From assembly GCA_019321725.1 (NCBI GenBank), contig CM033116.1, forward strand, positions 8,698,841-8,762,840: a DNA stretch of 64,000 nucleotides, written 5' to 3'. The DNA is from Paulownia fortunei. Lineage: Eukaryota; Streptophyta; Magnoliopsida; Lamiales; Paulowniaceae. Positions 46,430 through 62,214 of this stretch are shown one piece after another. A program made the translations under genes and the position numbers. The notes below the pieces were generated by a model. That model was not told where the DNA came from. It saw nothing but the letters and a program-made list of their open reading frames with translations, and ran no database searches. Each line of letters begins with the position of its first letter. Position 1 is the first letter of the stretch.

Positions 46430-48690
46430 CTACTATGCAGAAAAAGCGTAGAGATACTCGAGCCACACATGAAAATAGGTTCAGACGCTAGTTAGATCGG
46501 GAGAAAGATACTCATCAGGTTTCACAAGTGTGATGGCCATTCAGCAGGGACAAATGTGGCATATTTTATGACCAAGCTCGGTACCACCGTGAAGAAGTTT
46601 GTACCGCTACCGCTACAAGTGACTGTTTGGAGAAAGATTATGGAGGAGCAAAAGTAGTGTATATTTGATCAGTTATCGGTTAGTATAAGTATTCAAACTG
46701 TATTTGTCGATTTAAGTTCTATTTTATATATTAAATATTAAAAAAAAAATTTATAGGATATATTTACTGTAAACTTTGGTATAGGACCAGAATTGATTAG
46801 AAAGGAGGCCGATAAATTGATGAGTGTCCCTTACCGTGACCATCATCAGAAAATATACAAATATTACAAGAGTTTCATACACCTATCTTGGAATGAATGA
46901 TTAAAATAAATGACTGAAAAATTATATGAGATTTCAACAGATTGAGAGTATTTGTATAGATTATTTGAATATGATGAATTTAAAATAATTTTTATATTAT
47001 TAGATTCTGAGTTTTAGCTAACTTGTTTAAATCACATTGCGTAACTTTCGCTTCACCTAAACAAGTCAAAAGTCGGAAATAGAAAAAGTGAATCACTGAT
47101 TGACATGTACTAAAGTTATAGAAGCACGGACTTTTTTTCTTTTCCTTTTTTTTTTTTGGTTTTTTTGGGTGGGGGCGGGGGCGTGGGGGGTTTAAGAGTA
47201 TGAATTCTTCAAAACAATTTTGCATGCTAAGCCAAAAGCGTTCGTTGTTTCTTGTACAAAAACGTAAACACATGCAATAATCTAGCTTAGCATGCGAAAT
47301 TGTTTTAAAGAATCTCAAACACAAACAATGCAATGTAGGAAAATCAAATTCATACGTATGTACCAGCTGTAGATGACATATGATACAAGAGAGAAATGAG
47401 AAAGCTCCTTTAAGTCAGTAGCCTTCATACTCAAATTTGATAAGTGTAAGTTATTACCTTGAGATTAGGAATTCGCACTATCTGAAGAACAGTAATTATC
47501 AGTGCAATTCCCTGGTTGAACCAGTAACTGCTCCACATGAGCAGTTACGAGATATGGAAGGAATTAGGAAAACCACAAAGTTTTAAATCTCATCACTTCA
47601 TAAAATAAGGAGGTTCGGACTATTGTTGTTAAATTGGTCATTGTGGAATGTGCTTTCTTTACTATTTTTGTATTAAATACTTTTAAATGATGAAATATAT
47701 ATGAAATTGGTCGTGCATCAAACTTCTTAATGACTAATATCAGTTGTATAACTTAATTAAATTTTATATTTTATTGATTAATTTTATTTCTTACAAATTA
47801 ATTATTTTTTGCAGAAACGTTCAGAAATAAATTCCGCAAATCTTGCTAAGTTTCCATACAATCATCCCGAAGATTCAGAGTCTTTTCTGTAGTATAGTTG
47901 CGATGGTATAAGTATAAACTATTTAGTTTCAATGAAATAATTATTTGATTCGACTTTAATCTAATGAAATGTTATTTGCAGACTCATGAATCTAGCAGAA
48001 AGGATCGGATCACCATCTTTAATGAAATATATTACAGTCTACGAAAAGTTGGATAGCAGAGAGAGTTGAAAGTGTATATATAAGTATTAATTACATTTAG
48101 CCTTTTCTTTTTAATTTATTTTGAACTATATACTTCAGTTTTTAATATATTTATTGATTTTAGGATAAGATGGTGCGACTTCGAGAGGAGTATCGAGAGA
48201 CACAGACTGAGACAGATACAAGGAATGATGCTCACACCTTAGACGATGTACAGATTGCAGATAGAGTGTGTGATCGGGTCATCAATACACGTTTGGGGTA
48301 CGTGCGTGGATGTGGAAATAGGCCCAAGCCTTTTAGGTCGACTAGTTCTGATGCTACATCGTCCAGGCTGACCAATGCAGTACTTAGGAATCAGCTTCAG
48401 ATGACACAAGATAAGTTAGCAGGCACCAGGATCGAGCTACCAGGCACCAAGACCGAGCTAGCAGACACTAGAACCGAGCTAGCAGACACCAGGACTGAGC
48501 TAGTAGACACCAGGACCGAGCTACTAGTTTATAAGGATAGACTACATGTCATAGAGTCATAACAAGCCACAATTCTATAGATTCTTGATAGGATGTCCCC
48601 CGATGCATCGCAAGCAGTACAGTTGTTGACCCAGCAGCAGCCATCCTCATTAGCTCCACCCTGGCCTCCACTGCCTCACTCTTAGTTTAG
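46430..48690 (+). pseudogene. CACTA Transposase_24-like gene, decayed (right copy)
   Basis: Same pieces as the left copy: GTNVAYFMTKLGTTVKKF near 46545-46600, VNFGIGPELIRKEADK near 46770, and the open coiled-coil segment 48170-48562, identical to the left one. In the diverged part it has a TAG after EEQK and a 6-base insertion (CCGCTA repeated) absent from the left copy. The gene fragment straddles the identity boundary at 47446. Confidence 0.6.
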
Positions 48691-49591
48691 TGTAAGTATT
48701 TTCATTTTGTACAATTATTCATACTTTTTTTTATGGATAAATTATTATGTCAATGTTGTTTATATTAGTTATTGCTATTGTTTTGATATATACGACTATG
48801 TTTAATATATAGTGTTTATTTCTTTCTAATTATATCATTGCATTGTTATTCTGTAGTCATGGATGGAATGACACATTAAGATTCTTATTTTGATGGTTGT
48901 CAAATTTAGTCCATTTTTTTAGGTTTATTAGACCTTGGTTTAATGTGTATATGATGATATTTTACTTTTAATATTAACTTTTATGATGGTTTGTTTAGTG
49001 ATTCTTTTATATGACTTGTGTATATGATGATTTATTTAATATACGATGAATTTTTTAATGAAATGTCTTTTAGTTCATAATATTTAGATTGTTGTAAATG
49101 GTTGTTGGATATGTGGTGGGGAATTATTGAATATTTGTGAATAGTTGTGACAAACAGGTCTTGGATTTGTTGTTTAAAAAAGGGTATAATGATCGAAATA
49201 AATAAAATAATTAAAAAAATTAATAAATATTAGCGATGAATTTTAATTGTTTTCTATTTTTAAAAAATAAAATTTACGTTAGCGACGAAACCTTCCAAAT
49301 CGTTGCCGAAAACAAAAAATATATTTTTTTTTCATACTTAGCGACAATAGTTGCTCAATTATTCGTCTCTAAATTAATGACTTTAGCGACGAAAATTTTC
49401 AATTTCATCGCTAAATCTAAAATAAAATATTTATTTTAAATTTTTTTAATAATTTAGCGACGAAAATATTTTGTCACTAAAACACAATTCGTCGCTAAGT
49501 ATTTTTCTAACTCGTTTATTGTGATAATTTCGTCGCTAAATGAAATTACCGACAAAAATGTTAGTCGCTAAAAAACAACTTTGTTGTAGTG
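46430..49591 (+). mobile_element. CACTA transposon end and gene remnant, right copy
   Basis: Mirror of 10462-13690. Subterminal repeats lie at about 49230-49580 and the terminus TTTGTTGTAGTG ends at 49591. As on the left, no second terminus is present. Confidence 0.8.
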
Positions 49592-49647
49592 TGCCTGATC
49601 AATTATTTTCAGTATCATTAGAGTAAAGTCACACGCACAGTTGCGTG

Positions 49648-49652
<5 letters not shown>

Positions 49653-49721
<69 letters not shown>
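49653..49721. repeat. (CA)n(TA)n microsatellite, right arm
   Basis: Same length as 10332-10400 in reverse complement. Confidence 0.95.
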
Positions 49722-50560
49722 CCTTTTGCATTAGCTAATTAATGGAAATGCTTGCCTGTCTCTCTGTTCGCAATATATTGTTCTGTTCAATACATAATAC
49801 AAATATTATGATACACATATAACAACCATTATTTAGCCCTAAAGAGCAACTTTCTGAAAGCACTCTTTCTAACATACATGCATGATCGATCCATTATCGC
49901 TTATCTTTAGCACGTGTGTTTCCAGAGTAGCATGAACTATTCTATCAAAAAATAACTGGTAAAAAATTAAAGGATAATTAATTTTCAATCAATTAAAAAT
50001 CAGAATGGAAATGTATAATTAATTACTTATTAGAGTTAGATATGCATCATGGTTGATGATTTGTAAGGATTAGATTTGAGATCGTACCCAAAGTTTAGAA
50101 GTGTCAATGGCAACTATAAGTCTATAAGCCACATTCAATTATCAATATATGTAGTCGCAAAATTATAACGAAGAATAATGGTAAAAATGGATTCAATTAT
50201 GAATTATCAACTGCGCTTATACAAAGTAGATTTAATTAGCGACTTTCAAGAGAAGAATAGTATTAAAATGAAAAGGACAATTAATTTGATGAGTAGCTAG
50301 TAGAATTGACTTGTTTATTTTTATGATTAATGAGAAATTGAATTAACTTTTCTTCTTTACAAAAGCACAATTTATGGGAATAATGCTAACCATTTTTTCT
50401 TATACAATTTTAAAAAACGAACTACTTGGGTTGTGATGAAAAAAAATGAACAAATGGGTTTTAAATCATGTGGAATTATCATTTTATTCTACAAGGGTAA
50501 TCACGTAACTTTGGCAACCAAGGGAGTGAGTGTTCGGTTCTTTTCCTTTTACTATAATTA

Positions 50561-51013
50561 ATGTGGCTAACCTTCAAACTATAGTTGAAATTATCAATCC
50601 TTTCGAAGTGAATATAAAATGTATTGGGCTCATGACTAGAAGAGACTCTGACTATACATGTAATTTACCATAATATGGAATATATTGGGTCCACGACTAG
50701 AAGAGACTCTAGCTATACATGTAATCTATTGTATGGTAATGTGACTTTTTTTACGTCTATAAATATCACATTTCCCATTTATTTTTGGAATTGGAACTTA
50801 TTGTGTTTTATATGTTTTTAATTATCTCTTTATACTCCCTAATTCTACTTCACCGATGGAGGTTATGGCTGAGATACCTCTGACGTCTGGTACTACCCAA
50901 ATGAATTTATGATTTATATAATTTATATAAGATGATGTTTTAAAATTAAATGTATTGCGAACTTATAAATTTGCTCTCTTGATGCCTTTGCAATATATAA
51001 TTTCTTATTATAG
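50561..51013 (+). mobile_element. Possible copia-type solo LTR, right copy
   Basis: Mirror of 9040-9492: TGTGGCTAACC start, repeats with GACTAGAAGAGACTCT, TATAAATA at about 50757, then TGTTATCAGAAG after the end. Low-confidence call, as for the left copy. Confidence 0.35.
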
Positions 51014-52394
51014 TGTTATCAGAAGTCGAAATTTAAATTAAATTGGGCCTAACCTTCACAATAATTTTCAAGGTAACTTACAGGCTTAGACTTCAACTCA
51101 AGTTTAATTTTGTTTTAACTCATTATGCTCAGACAGAACTTTTCAAATTCAGATTGGGGCACAAACTTGATAATGTACTTTATAAAATTAGGTTTGTTTT
51201 CCTCATTTGTCCTTTTTTACTTATTTCATTAGATTTAAGTTGATGATATCATCTATTAAAATGATGTGAGTAATTGAATTATTGAAAATTAGAAGGGACA
51301 CATCATTATTCACAAACCCTATTATATTCATGAGGGTTTAATAGTTAAATAATTCTACTTCAACGAGCAAATAGGTCTAGTTCAATAGGTATAAAAAATT
51401 TCATCCTAATGATTATAAAACCAATTTACATTTTGACTGTAACTACAGAATAAGATTCAATTTTCCTTTTTAATTGTGTTAAGGGTTTGGTTTTGGATTT
51501 GGTAGAAGATTTAGTGTTAAGAATTTGAAATGACCCGAGTGAGTTTTAATTTCATAACTTTGATTGAAAAAAAAATCAAAATGTTTATTCTAGAATTTGA
51601 AATCCATGGTAAATAAAATTATCCAAATAAATACATAAAATTCATTGTTACAAATTTGAAATAATTAATTCTCTAATTCTCTAATCAAAACACAACCTTA
51701 TATGATATTATTATTTATTTTTATTAGCAATTAAATAATTTAGATTCAATATTTAATATGAAGTATATAACATATATTAATTAATAAAAAATGAATCGAA
51801 AAAATTTAAATCGCTTGACTTAACTAGAGATGGGGCAATCGAGCAAGTTCAAATCTGAGTCTTCCCTGGACTTACCTTACTTGATGTAGGTTTTAATTTT
51901 TATTTTCAAACTCGTCTCATATAATTTTTTTTAAAATTTGTCATACATATATTTATGTGATATTTTTAAAAAAAAAATACATTTTGAGAGAATTTTAATT
52001 ATATTATTTTTAATAATTATATTTTTTAATATTTTTAAAATTATAAAATAGATATAACTGATCTAACCCATCAAATACAAATCCTTAAAAACCTAACGAA
52101 GCAAATTCTAAATTTTGCCAAACCCTTCCCATTACTATTTATAAACTTGATAGCTCCAAGTACATGATACTTTCGATTCAAGCAAATAAAAAACATCAAT
52201 AATAATTAAAAAAAAAAAAGGAATGAAAACAATAAGTTAATGGTTGAGGCATATGCTGAGAAGATTCTCTGCCCACCAACGTTACCTTTTTAAGTTAACC
52301 ACTCCACCAAATGCAACAGCCCATATTCCATCTTTGATGCCTCATTCTTCCATTTTCTCCACTCTTTAATGGCAGCAGCAAATGCAGTTAAGGG

Positions 52395-52396
<2 letters not shown>

Positions 52397-52450
<54 letters not shown>
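52397..52450. repeat. (GA)n microsatellite, right arm
   Basis: Mirror of 7603-7656 with the same number of units. Confidence 0.95.
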
Positions 52451-52453
<3 letters not shown>

Positions 52454-53552
52454 ATTCTCTTCTTTGTTGGTGATTGAGAGTTTTATCTCTCTCTGTTTTG
52501 GGCAACTATTCATCCTTTGGCAATGTTTCTCAGTTGAGCTTCTTATTTTAGTATAGACTTCTTTTCTCATCTTTTTTCTAGTTTTTTATTTCGTGTTTTT
52601 TTTTCCAAATTTAGGTGAACTATGTATGGATATGCTGTTTGTAATGTTGTTTTTGTGGCCTGATATGGCCTGATATATCATGGTTTACAGATTACATATT
52701 TACAGCGTATTTTCCTCCTATGCATTTTTTCTTTTGAATTTTTTCAATTTAAGCAAATGTTATTATTGCAATACAACAAAGCGATGCCATTTATTTTCTT
52801 TCATGTACAGAAGTTATATACATATATATGTACTTCGTGTGATCGTGTAACAAGAGTATTACAAGGTTATCAAAAACATATATAGAGATTAGTTTAGTAT
52901 AATTGTGCATTAAAACTGCAAATAGAACATATGTATATATATGTATGTATATAAAAGAAAAATGCTACTATGAAAAACCTAAAATATGATACTAGCTATT
53001 CAGTATAAAGTTGAGTCATTCGCTTCTGTATTATCATGAATTAAATACCATATTTAATTTACCAGTCTACTACTTTAGAAACAATAAAGCTTATTAATGG
53101 CTTTAGGCAACATTTCATTATGGAAATACTAAAGAAGAGGCTACATTGTAGGACGAAAACTACCAAAATTTCCTGTGTTTCTTTCTTTTCCAGCTTGATA
53201 ACAGAGGGTGGTCAAGTTTTATTCTTCCCTGAAAACAAAAATTAGTACACCTTCACCAGATTTAGTTCGATTTTCCATGAAATAAATTTGACTATTTGCC
53301 TCCATGTATAAAACTGACAACTAAAAATTGTGGTTAGTTGTGGCGGCTGGGAAAAATCATGTTTGAATGCCAAAATCACCAAGACTTGATCATAGCTGCA
53401 GTTCCCCTCTCCCTTTAAAGCTGTACGGTTAACTAGGTATATAAAGTGGTCACAGCAAATTAATTCAGTGCAGGCAACTATTACAACTATTTTCTAACTA
53501 GTCTTCAGTTGACTATCAGATTATATACAATATTGGGCGAGTGCCATTCGCC

Positions 53553-54465
53553 ATCGATCCCATGACCCAATAATTTTGGATGGATAGATAGAGAACATAA
53601 CACATTCTGGGATCCAATAATTTAGGATGGATAGAGAACATAACACAAATTCATGGAAGAATTTCGCACTCCTTGCACTCCAAATAGAGATGAGCATACA
53701 ATCGTATATAAAGTTTAACTAGTTTTAGCTATTGCACACTATGCTTTAGGACACCATTGAGCTCTTATTGTGCACAACACTTGATGGATTATAAGGCACG
53801 CGGAAGGAAAGCAACAAGCTTGTGTATGCTTTGGAAAGATTTTCACCTCTAATTATTTCAAAGACAACTAATTTTAGCTCCGAGATAGGCTAAACATCTT
53901 TGAGGGTGCCTGTGCACACCAATTAAGCATAGCCATCAACCAAGCCCATTATTCAATGAATGAAAAATGTTTAAACAAAGTCCTGAAACTGAGTAGAGCC
54001 ATTGAGAGGCTTCAGCATTTTTACAAATAAGAGTCAATTTCATTCAGAATGGAGTAAAGCTTGAGTACTGAAAGAGGAGAATATAACACAAATTCATCAA
54101 TCCCATGATCCAATAATTTTGGATGGATAGAGAATATAACACAAATTCATCGAAGAATTTCACACTCCTTGCACTCCAAAGAAGAGATGAAAGCATACAA
54201 TGGCATATAAAGTTTTACTAGTTTTAACTATTGCAAACTCTATGCTTTAGGACACCATTGAGCTCTTATTGGGCATAACACTTGACGGATTATAAATCAT
54301 GCAGAAGGTAAGTGACAAGCTCATGTGCTTTGGCAAGATTTTCACCTCTACTTATTTCAAAGACAACTAATTTTAGCTCCGAGATAGGCTAAACATACAA
54401 AGTCAACATCTTTGAGGGTGCCTGTGCACACCAATTAAGCATAGCCATCAACCAAGCCCATTAAT
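53553..54465. repeat. 0.4-kb direct duplication, right copy
   Basis: Mirror of 5588-6500; units at about 53553-53951 and 54096-54465. Confidence 0.85.
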
Positions 54466-54800
54466 TCACACCATGCATGTGATGTTGCAACGTTTCTCAG
54501 ATGAAAAGTGCTGGCTTTACAATCTAGAGGCAATTTCTATTCAATGTGAAGGAAAAGGTCAAACAAAATGCTTCAGAAAATTTGTTGTTCTCCCTGTCAA
54601 AAACCAAGGAATTTGTTCATCAAATAAATCATGCAATTTGTATTAGCAAGGTAACAACGATCAACGCTGGCATTTCTAACAACTACAACCTTAAATGTTT
54701 CATTGCATTACAATAACTCAAAAAAGCCTCAGTGTCCCAGATGCAACTTCAACAGCAAATCCTCTTCCGATAAGATAGAAAAAGCCAAACCACACCACCT

Positions 54801-56205
<1,405 letters not shown>

Positions 56206-56214
56206 AATGGATTG

Positions 56215-56233
56215 TTAGGGTTTGGGCTTTATA
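56215..56233 (-). promoter_or_regulatory. RPS15A core promoter, right copy
   Basis: Telo-box (TTAGGGTTT on the plus strand, 56215-56223), site II (TGGGCT) and TATA box (CTTTATA, 56227-56233), in the same arrangement as the left copy. Confidence 0.8.
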
Positions 56234-56818
56234 GACGCCGCTTCGCTGAGGTTTTGTTGTTTTCCCTTGAGACGAAATTACTGAATCACCCTCATGGAAT
56301 TTGTTGTTTATTCACTGTGCAAATACTAATTTCACCCAAATTACTACACTAAATAGTCATTAGACACTAAATAATTCGCATACCTAAACAATAAAAATAC
56401 CTTTATAACTTATGACAATATTAATCATTGGTAATTGTAAATACTTGTCTCTATATTTATTCATAATCGTAAATTAGTATTCTACAGAGATATATTGAGC
56501 AATTTTTTTGCATAATTAGATAGTGACTCCAACCACTATATAGATAATAATAATATAAAAATAAGTCGTATATTTGTTCCTAATATTTTTTTTTATATTC
56601 GTATTTTTATTTGCATGATATCATGACTGATACCTACTATTAAAATGATTTTTCGATATACATGAGTTTTGTATTTCGTAACAATTTCTTTTATTATCAT
56701 CAAACTATTTAAGTTAACAATAAACTTTGAAAGAGGCAAAGAAAGTCTGTAAATTTGGCAACAACCTTTGTTTTGATCCATGGATAGAGAGTTTCCCATG
56801 TTTACTAGTGTTAGAAAA
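56234..56818. other. AT-rich spacer between RPS15A and copia LTR, right copy
   Basis: Mirror of 3235-3819. No coding potential. Confidence 0.5.
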
Positions 56819-57845
56819 TGGTGTAGAAAAATTGAGTTTTGATCCAATTAATAATTAAATAGATTTTATTTAATTATAAATGAAATTAAATTTTAAATGT
56901 AATGTGCATCGTTGGTAGATAAATTTAGCATATTTAATTTTTTAAAATTAATTTAAGATGAATGAGAAATTAATGTATAAAATAAATTATTTAAAAGTAT
57001 TAATTATTACAAATATGAGAAGGTGGAAAGTCACCATCCCATGTTATAAAATGTGCTAAAGTATTTTTTACTTAATTTAGTTCAAATTGGATATTTGGTT
57101 TGGACTCTAAAAGGAGTACCAAAGTTTTTGAAACGAGGGATACCTACATCCTTGTAGGTATGCACCAAAACTCTACATGCGTGCATGCGGCCAACTCGGC
57201 TGGGCTAGGCCTGGACTTGCTTAGCCCACTCGATTGAATCTTTTTATACAAAAAAAATTAAATTTTTAATTATTTTTTCAAATGAATTGACTAAAAAAGA
57301 CGTGTGAATTAATTGAGTGGTGACACATGGTGCTATACGAAATCAACTAATTAGGTGAATGAGTGTCTAATCAGGGTACAAACACCCAGTCAATACCAAA
57401 TGGAATTTGTTAGACAATAATGCCCTTCCTCTCAACATCAAACAGATGTGGTCATTTAGAAAGCACCAAGTGACAATCCGATCATAACAATTTTTAAAGG
57501 TTGTGTCTTCTGCTAACAATATTTCAACAATTATAAATAGACCCTCACTTCGACCATTTTCATACACTCAACTCCGAATTACTTTCTTATACTCCCAAAT
57601 CATCCCAAAGAGTTCAAAAGCATCTTTTGTTCATTGTTGTTATGATTTGTTGTGCTACTATTACAAGAAGCTAGATGTTATATCTTGTGAGACAATTGCT
57701 AAATACCATAAACACTATGTGCGTGGTAAAATTATTTTAAACATAAAGAATTAAACTCTTACCTCGGCTATAAATCCTAGTTGTTACCCTACCAAAATTT
57801 GTCTAGTTATTTTGATATTACACCTATCAAATTTTTTTCCCAACA
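56819..57845 (+). repeat. COP-D 5' LTR, right copy
   Basis: 1027 bases, TGTTAGAAAATG to TTCCCAACA; TATA box TATAAATA at 57532-57539. No good initiator-tRNA primer site follows. Confidence 0.88.
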
Positions 57846-58079
57846 ATTTAAGACGAATTTTATTTGTGTAGTATAAATAACTTTAACGTCAACAGCACCT
57901 ATGTTACCAACTCAAGCTTATGGAGAAAAATTGGAAAAAATTTACTGGTACTAACTTTAAGAGGTGGCAATAGAAAATATTATTTTACTTGACTACCCTA
58001 AACTTGGCAAGGTTTTTGCGTAAGGATGTCCTCATTGTGGGGAAGGAACGAGATTCTCAAAAGACGGCAATGTTTGATG

Positions 58080-58760
58080 CATGGAGTCATAGTGACTTCC
58101 TATGCAAGAACTGTATCCTCATTGGACTGGACAATATACTGTACAACATGTATATTTAGTGAAGAAAGCTAAGAAGCTGTGGGAATCTCTGGAAAAGAAA
58201 TATAAGACAAAAAATATCGGTTTGAAGAAATTTATAATCAGCAAATTCTTAGACTTCAAGATGGTAGATTTCAAATCAGTAATGAAACAAGTCCAGAAGC
58301 TGCAAATAATCCTGCATGAGATACATGCTGAAGATATACAGCTCATTGAGTCCTTTTAGGTAGCTGCCATTATTGAGAAATTGCTACCTCTGTGGAAGGA
58401 CTTCAAGAACTACCTAAAACACAAGCGGAAGGAGATGGGACTCGAAGATTTAATTGTCAGACTATGGATTGAAGACGATAATCATAAGTCTGAAATTAAA
58501 TCTATAAGTTGTCTATGAAGGCTAAAGTAAACTTGGTGGAACCAAATACTAGCAAGAAAATGAAGCACTAGGGCAATGGTCAGAAGTAGATGAAAGATAA
58601 GAAGTTGAAATGGAATTACTACAACTATGACAAGTTGAACCATAAGGCCAAGGATTGCCATCTTTTAAAGAGAGATAATCAAAATCATGAGTGGCCAAGG
58701 ACAACACAATTCCAGTTGACATGTAGGAACTCAATCTCTAGGTAGTTATGTTTGAAGTCA
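58080..58760 (+). pseudogene. COP-D gag
   Basis: UBN2-type Gag: KKLWESLEKKYKT, ISKFLDFKMVD, LQIILHEIHAED, then after a stop AAIIEKLLPLWKDFKNYLKH and KEMGLEDLIVRL. The zinc knuckle near 58615-58660 reads YNYDKLNHKAKDC, so two of the usual cysteines are lost. Broken by stops at 58357 and elsewhere. Confidence 0.85.
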
Positions 58761-58764
58761 ATTT

Positions 58765-59567
58765 GGTGAATAACCCGAGATAATGGTGGGTTGATAAAGA
58801 CACAACACATCACATCTGTTTAGGTAAAGAGATGTTTTCATCTTATATTTTGATCAATAGAAGAAAGTTGTACATGGAAAACTCACCAACTTCTAATATC
58901 ATCGGATTGGGTAAAGTTGTGCTGAAGATAACCTCAGGCAAGGAGCTAACTTTGATTTATGTGTTGCACATCCCAGACATCTAAAAAAATCTGGTGTCCA
59001 ACTCATTGTTAATAAAAAATGAATTTAGACTAGTGTTTGAATTTGATAAGTTTGTACTCACTAAAAATGGACAGTTTATAGAAAATGGGTATTTACATAA
59101 AGGTCTCTTTAAGATAAATGTAATGACTTTACTTCAAAATCTTGAAAGCAGTAAAATTATGCCTTATTCTTACTTGATTGAGTATTCTAATTTATGGCAT
59201 GTTAGATTAGAACATGTCAATTTTAAGACTCTACGTAGAGTTATAAATTTAGATTTATGGCCTTTGTTTAAAATTGACTCTCACAATGAATATAAGAAAT
59301 GTGTTGAACCTAAAATGACCAAAGCTTTGTTCCCTTCAGTGGAAAGAAATATAACATCTCTAAAATTAATTCATAGTGATATATGTGATTTGAAACTTAT
59401 GCAAACTAGAGGTAGAAAAAAGTACTTTATTACTTGTATCGATGATTGTATAAGACATTATTAAGTGTATCTATTGAGAAGCAAAGATGAGGCCTTAAAA
59501 GCTTTCAAAAGCTATAAGAATGAGGTTAAGAATCAACTTAGTAAACATATTAAGATTAATCGAAGTG

Positions 59568-59600
<33 letters not shown>

Positions 59601-60345
59601 TAGAGAGAGAGTATAGAGCCCTATTTGAAGAATTTTGCTCAAAACTTAGTATCATTCATCAAACTACAACTCTTTGTTTACCTCAACCAAATAGTATTGA
59701 TGAACACAAGAACTGAACTCTTAAGGAGATAATGAATGCTATGTTAATAAATTCGAATTTACCCTAGAATTTGTGGGGGAAGCAATTCTCTCAGCAAACC
59801 ATATTCTTAATAAAATACCTCACAAAAGTAATGATAAAACTCCTAATGAGTTATGGAAAAGTCACAAACATTCCTATAAATACCTTAAAGTGTAGAGATG
59901 TTTGGTTAAAATAGAAGTACCCAAGCAAAAATAAATCAAAATAGGGCCTAAGATAATTGATTGTATTTTCATTGGATATGCTAACAACAACAGTGAATAT
60001 CAATTTCTTATGCACAAATCAACAATTCTTAATGTACATAAAGGTACAATAATTGAATTAAGGAATGTTGTATTCTTTGAATATATCTATCATTGCCAAG
60101 CAAGGAAAGAAGTTAGTTCTCATAAAAAAACTTATGAATCTCTAAATGGTAATAATCAAAGTGATAAAGAACCAAGGCACAAAAAAAGGACGCCCAAAAC
60201 TACTAAAACATTTGGTCCAAATTTTCTAACTTACATGTTAGAAAATGAACCAAGGAAAATAAATAAAGCATTGTCAAATCCAGAAGCTTCGTTCTGGAAA
60301 GAAGTTATCAATAATGAAATAGAATCCATTATGCAAAATCATGCT
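58765..60345 (+). pseudogene. COP-D protease and integrase
   Basis: The protease region reads [12 protein letters not shown], where the family has D-S-G-A/T; the aspartate remains but Ser-Gly are changed. GAG-pre-integrase (WHVRLEHVNFK) and the integrase core (LIHSDICD, YFITCIDD) follow in the open segment 58994-59464. A TAA at 59462-59464 and later frameshifts break the integrase. The end of homology with the left arm falls inside it (59714). Confidence 0.85.
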
Positions 60346-61680
60346 TAGGAGTTTGTAGACCTCCCACCAGGTAACAAGCCTTTAGAATGTAAATAGATCC
60401 TTAAAAGAAAATATAAATTTGATAAAACCATTGATAAGTATAAGGCCAGATTGGTAGCTAAAGGACTCAAACAAAATGAAGGCCTTGACTTCTTCGATAC
60501 ATATTTACCAGTGACAAGAATCACATCTATTAGAGTACTCATTACTGTTGCACCAAAACGTGTGTATCAAATTAGAGTACTTTGGAGAAAAATGTGTGTA
60601 AACTTGTTAAGTCATTGTATTGACTTATGCAAGCATCAAAACAATAATATGAAAAGTTTGATAAAACTATGTTATGAAATAGATTCAAAATTAACGAGTG
60701 TGACAAATGCGTTTATATAAAAGACATACCAAATGCTTATGTTATAGTCTGTCTATACGTAGATGATATGCTAATCAAGGATAGTAATCATGATATCATC
60801 ATGACTACTAAAATAATATTGATAAAATACTTTGAGATGAAAGATATGAGTGTAGCAGATGTTATTTTAGGAAATAAAATCACTAAAACATCTAATAGAT
60901 CGCAATCTCATTACATTGAGATAGTACTTAAAAAGTTTAATGAATATGATATTTTCCTAGTAAAAACACCAGTGGACTTAAGTTTGCACTTGGCTAAAAA
61001 CTATGATGATCCCATATCACAATTAGAATATTCTCGTATAATTGACAGTTTGATGTACATCATGAACTGCACGCATCTGAATATTGCATACTCAATTAAC
61101 AAACTAAGTAGATTTATGAGTAATCCAGGCAATGACCATTGGAAGGCATTAATACATGTTCTTAACTATTTAAGATTCACTTTGAATTATGGATTACATT
61201 ATATGAGATATCTAGTTGTATTAGAAGGATACTGTGATGCAAATTGGATATCTGCCACAAAAGACTCTAAGTTCACTAGTGGTTATGTTTTTACCATTGG
61301 TAGAGGAGCTATGTCTTAGAAATCCTCTAAAAAAACTTGCATAGCTCGTTCCCCGATGGAATCGAAATTTATAACTTTAGATAAAGCTGGAGATAAAGTT
61401 GAATGGCTTTATAATTTCTCAGAGGATATTTCTTGTTAGCTTAAACCAATCGATTATTAGCTTAAACCTGTAGTTATGACACATTGTGAGAGCCAATCGA
61501 TTATTAGAAAGGCATAAACTAATATATACAATGGTAAGTCTTGGCATATAGATCAAAGACATAATATCGTAAGACAACTAATCTCAAATGGAGTTATCTC
61601 CATCAAATATGTGAAATTGAAGGAAAACTTAGCAGATCCATTAACTAAAGGCCTAGGTAGAAGTCAAGTATATTGCTTAT
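60346..61680 (+). pseudogene. COP-D reverse transcriptase and RNase H
   Basis: RT starts with EFVDLPPGNKPL, then YKARLVAKGLKQNEGLDF and TSIRVLI. The middle of RT (finger and palm region normally carrying the first catalytic aspartate) is deleted. [12 protein letters not shown] (about 60745-60775) keeps the YVDD motif. RNase H follows: [23 protein letters not shown], stop, then MESKFITL and ADPLTKGLGRSQV. Degenerate. Confidence 0.85.
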
Positions 61681-62214
61681 CGATGGGAGTAGGTTTAACA
61701 GCTATACGAAAAGAATTTTCATAGCGGTAACCCAACTTTGTTTAGTAGGACAACTAAGTTATGAATATTCAAACTAGCACTTAGAAATAATTTCTATCCA
61801 TTTCTATGGTAAACAAGTGCTACATGTTGCATGTACTGAGATTAAGTTATAAGTTTTTAATAATTCCTATACTGTAAAGTGGAGTATAGCATGATACTCT
61901 TAATAGAATGTCACCTATATAAGTGTAAATAAGGGTCGAAATACTTGTAAATTTAAAATATTGTCTAGGGCTAAAACGAGCACAACCATAAGACCTAAAT
62001 AGTGTTAGAAAAACTATTGTGTGGATGATATTGCCTTGATTTACATAAAAAGCTGAGCAGTTCAAGACATCACATACTACTAAACAACTTAGTAAATGTA
62101 ATAGTATTCTGCTAAGGAAGGTTCAAAGGCACAAGCTACCTCACCCGATGTGATAGCTTTCGTTTCTTCAATGTCTGCATACTCACATGCATTAATTTAA
62201 ATCATGTGGCGGGT

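Larger units (their letters stand above)
49722..53552. other. AT-rich non-coding region, right arm
   Basis: Mirror of 6501-10331, including the possible LTR remnant (50561-51013) and the (GA)n run. No gene supported. Confidence 0.5.
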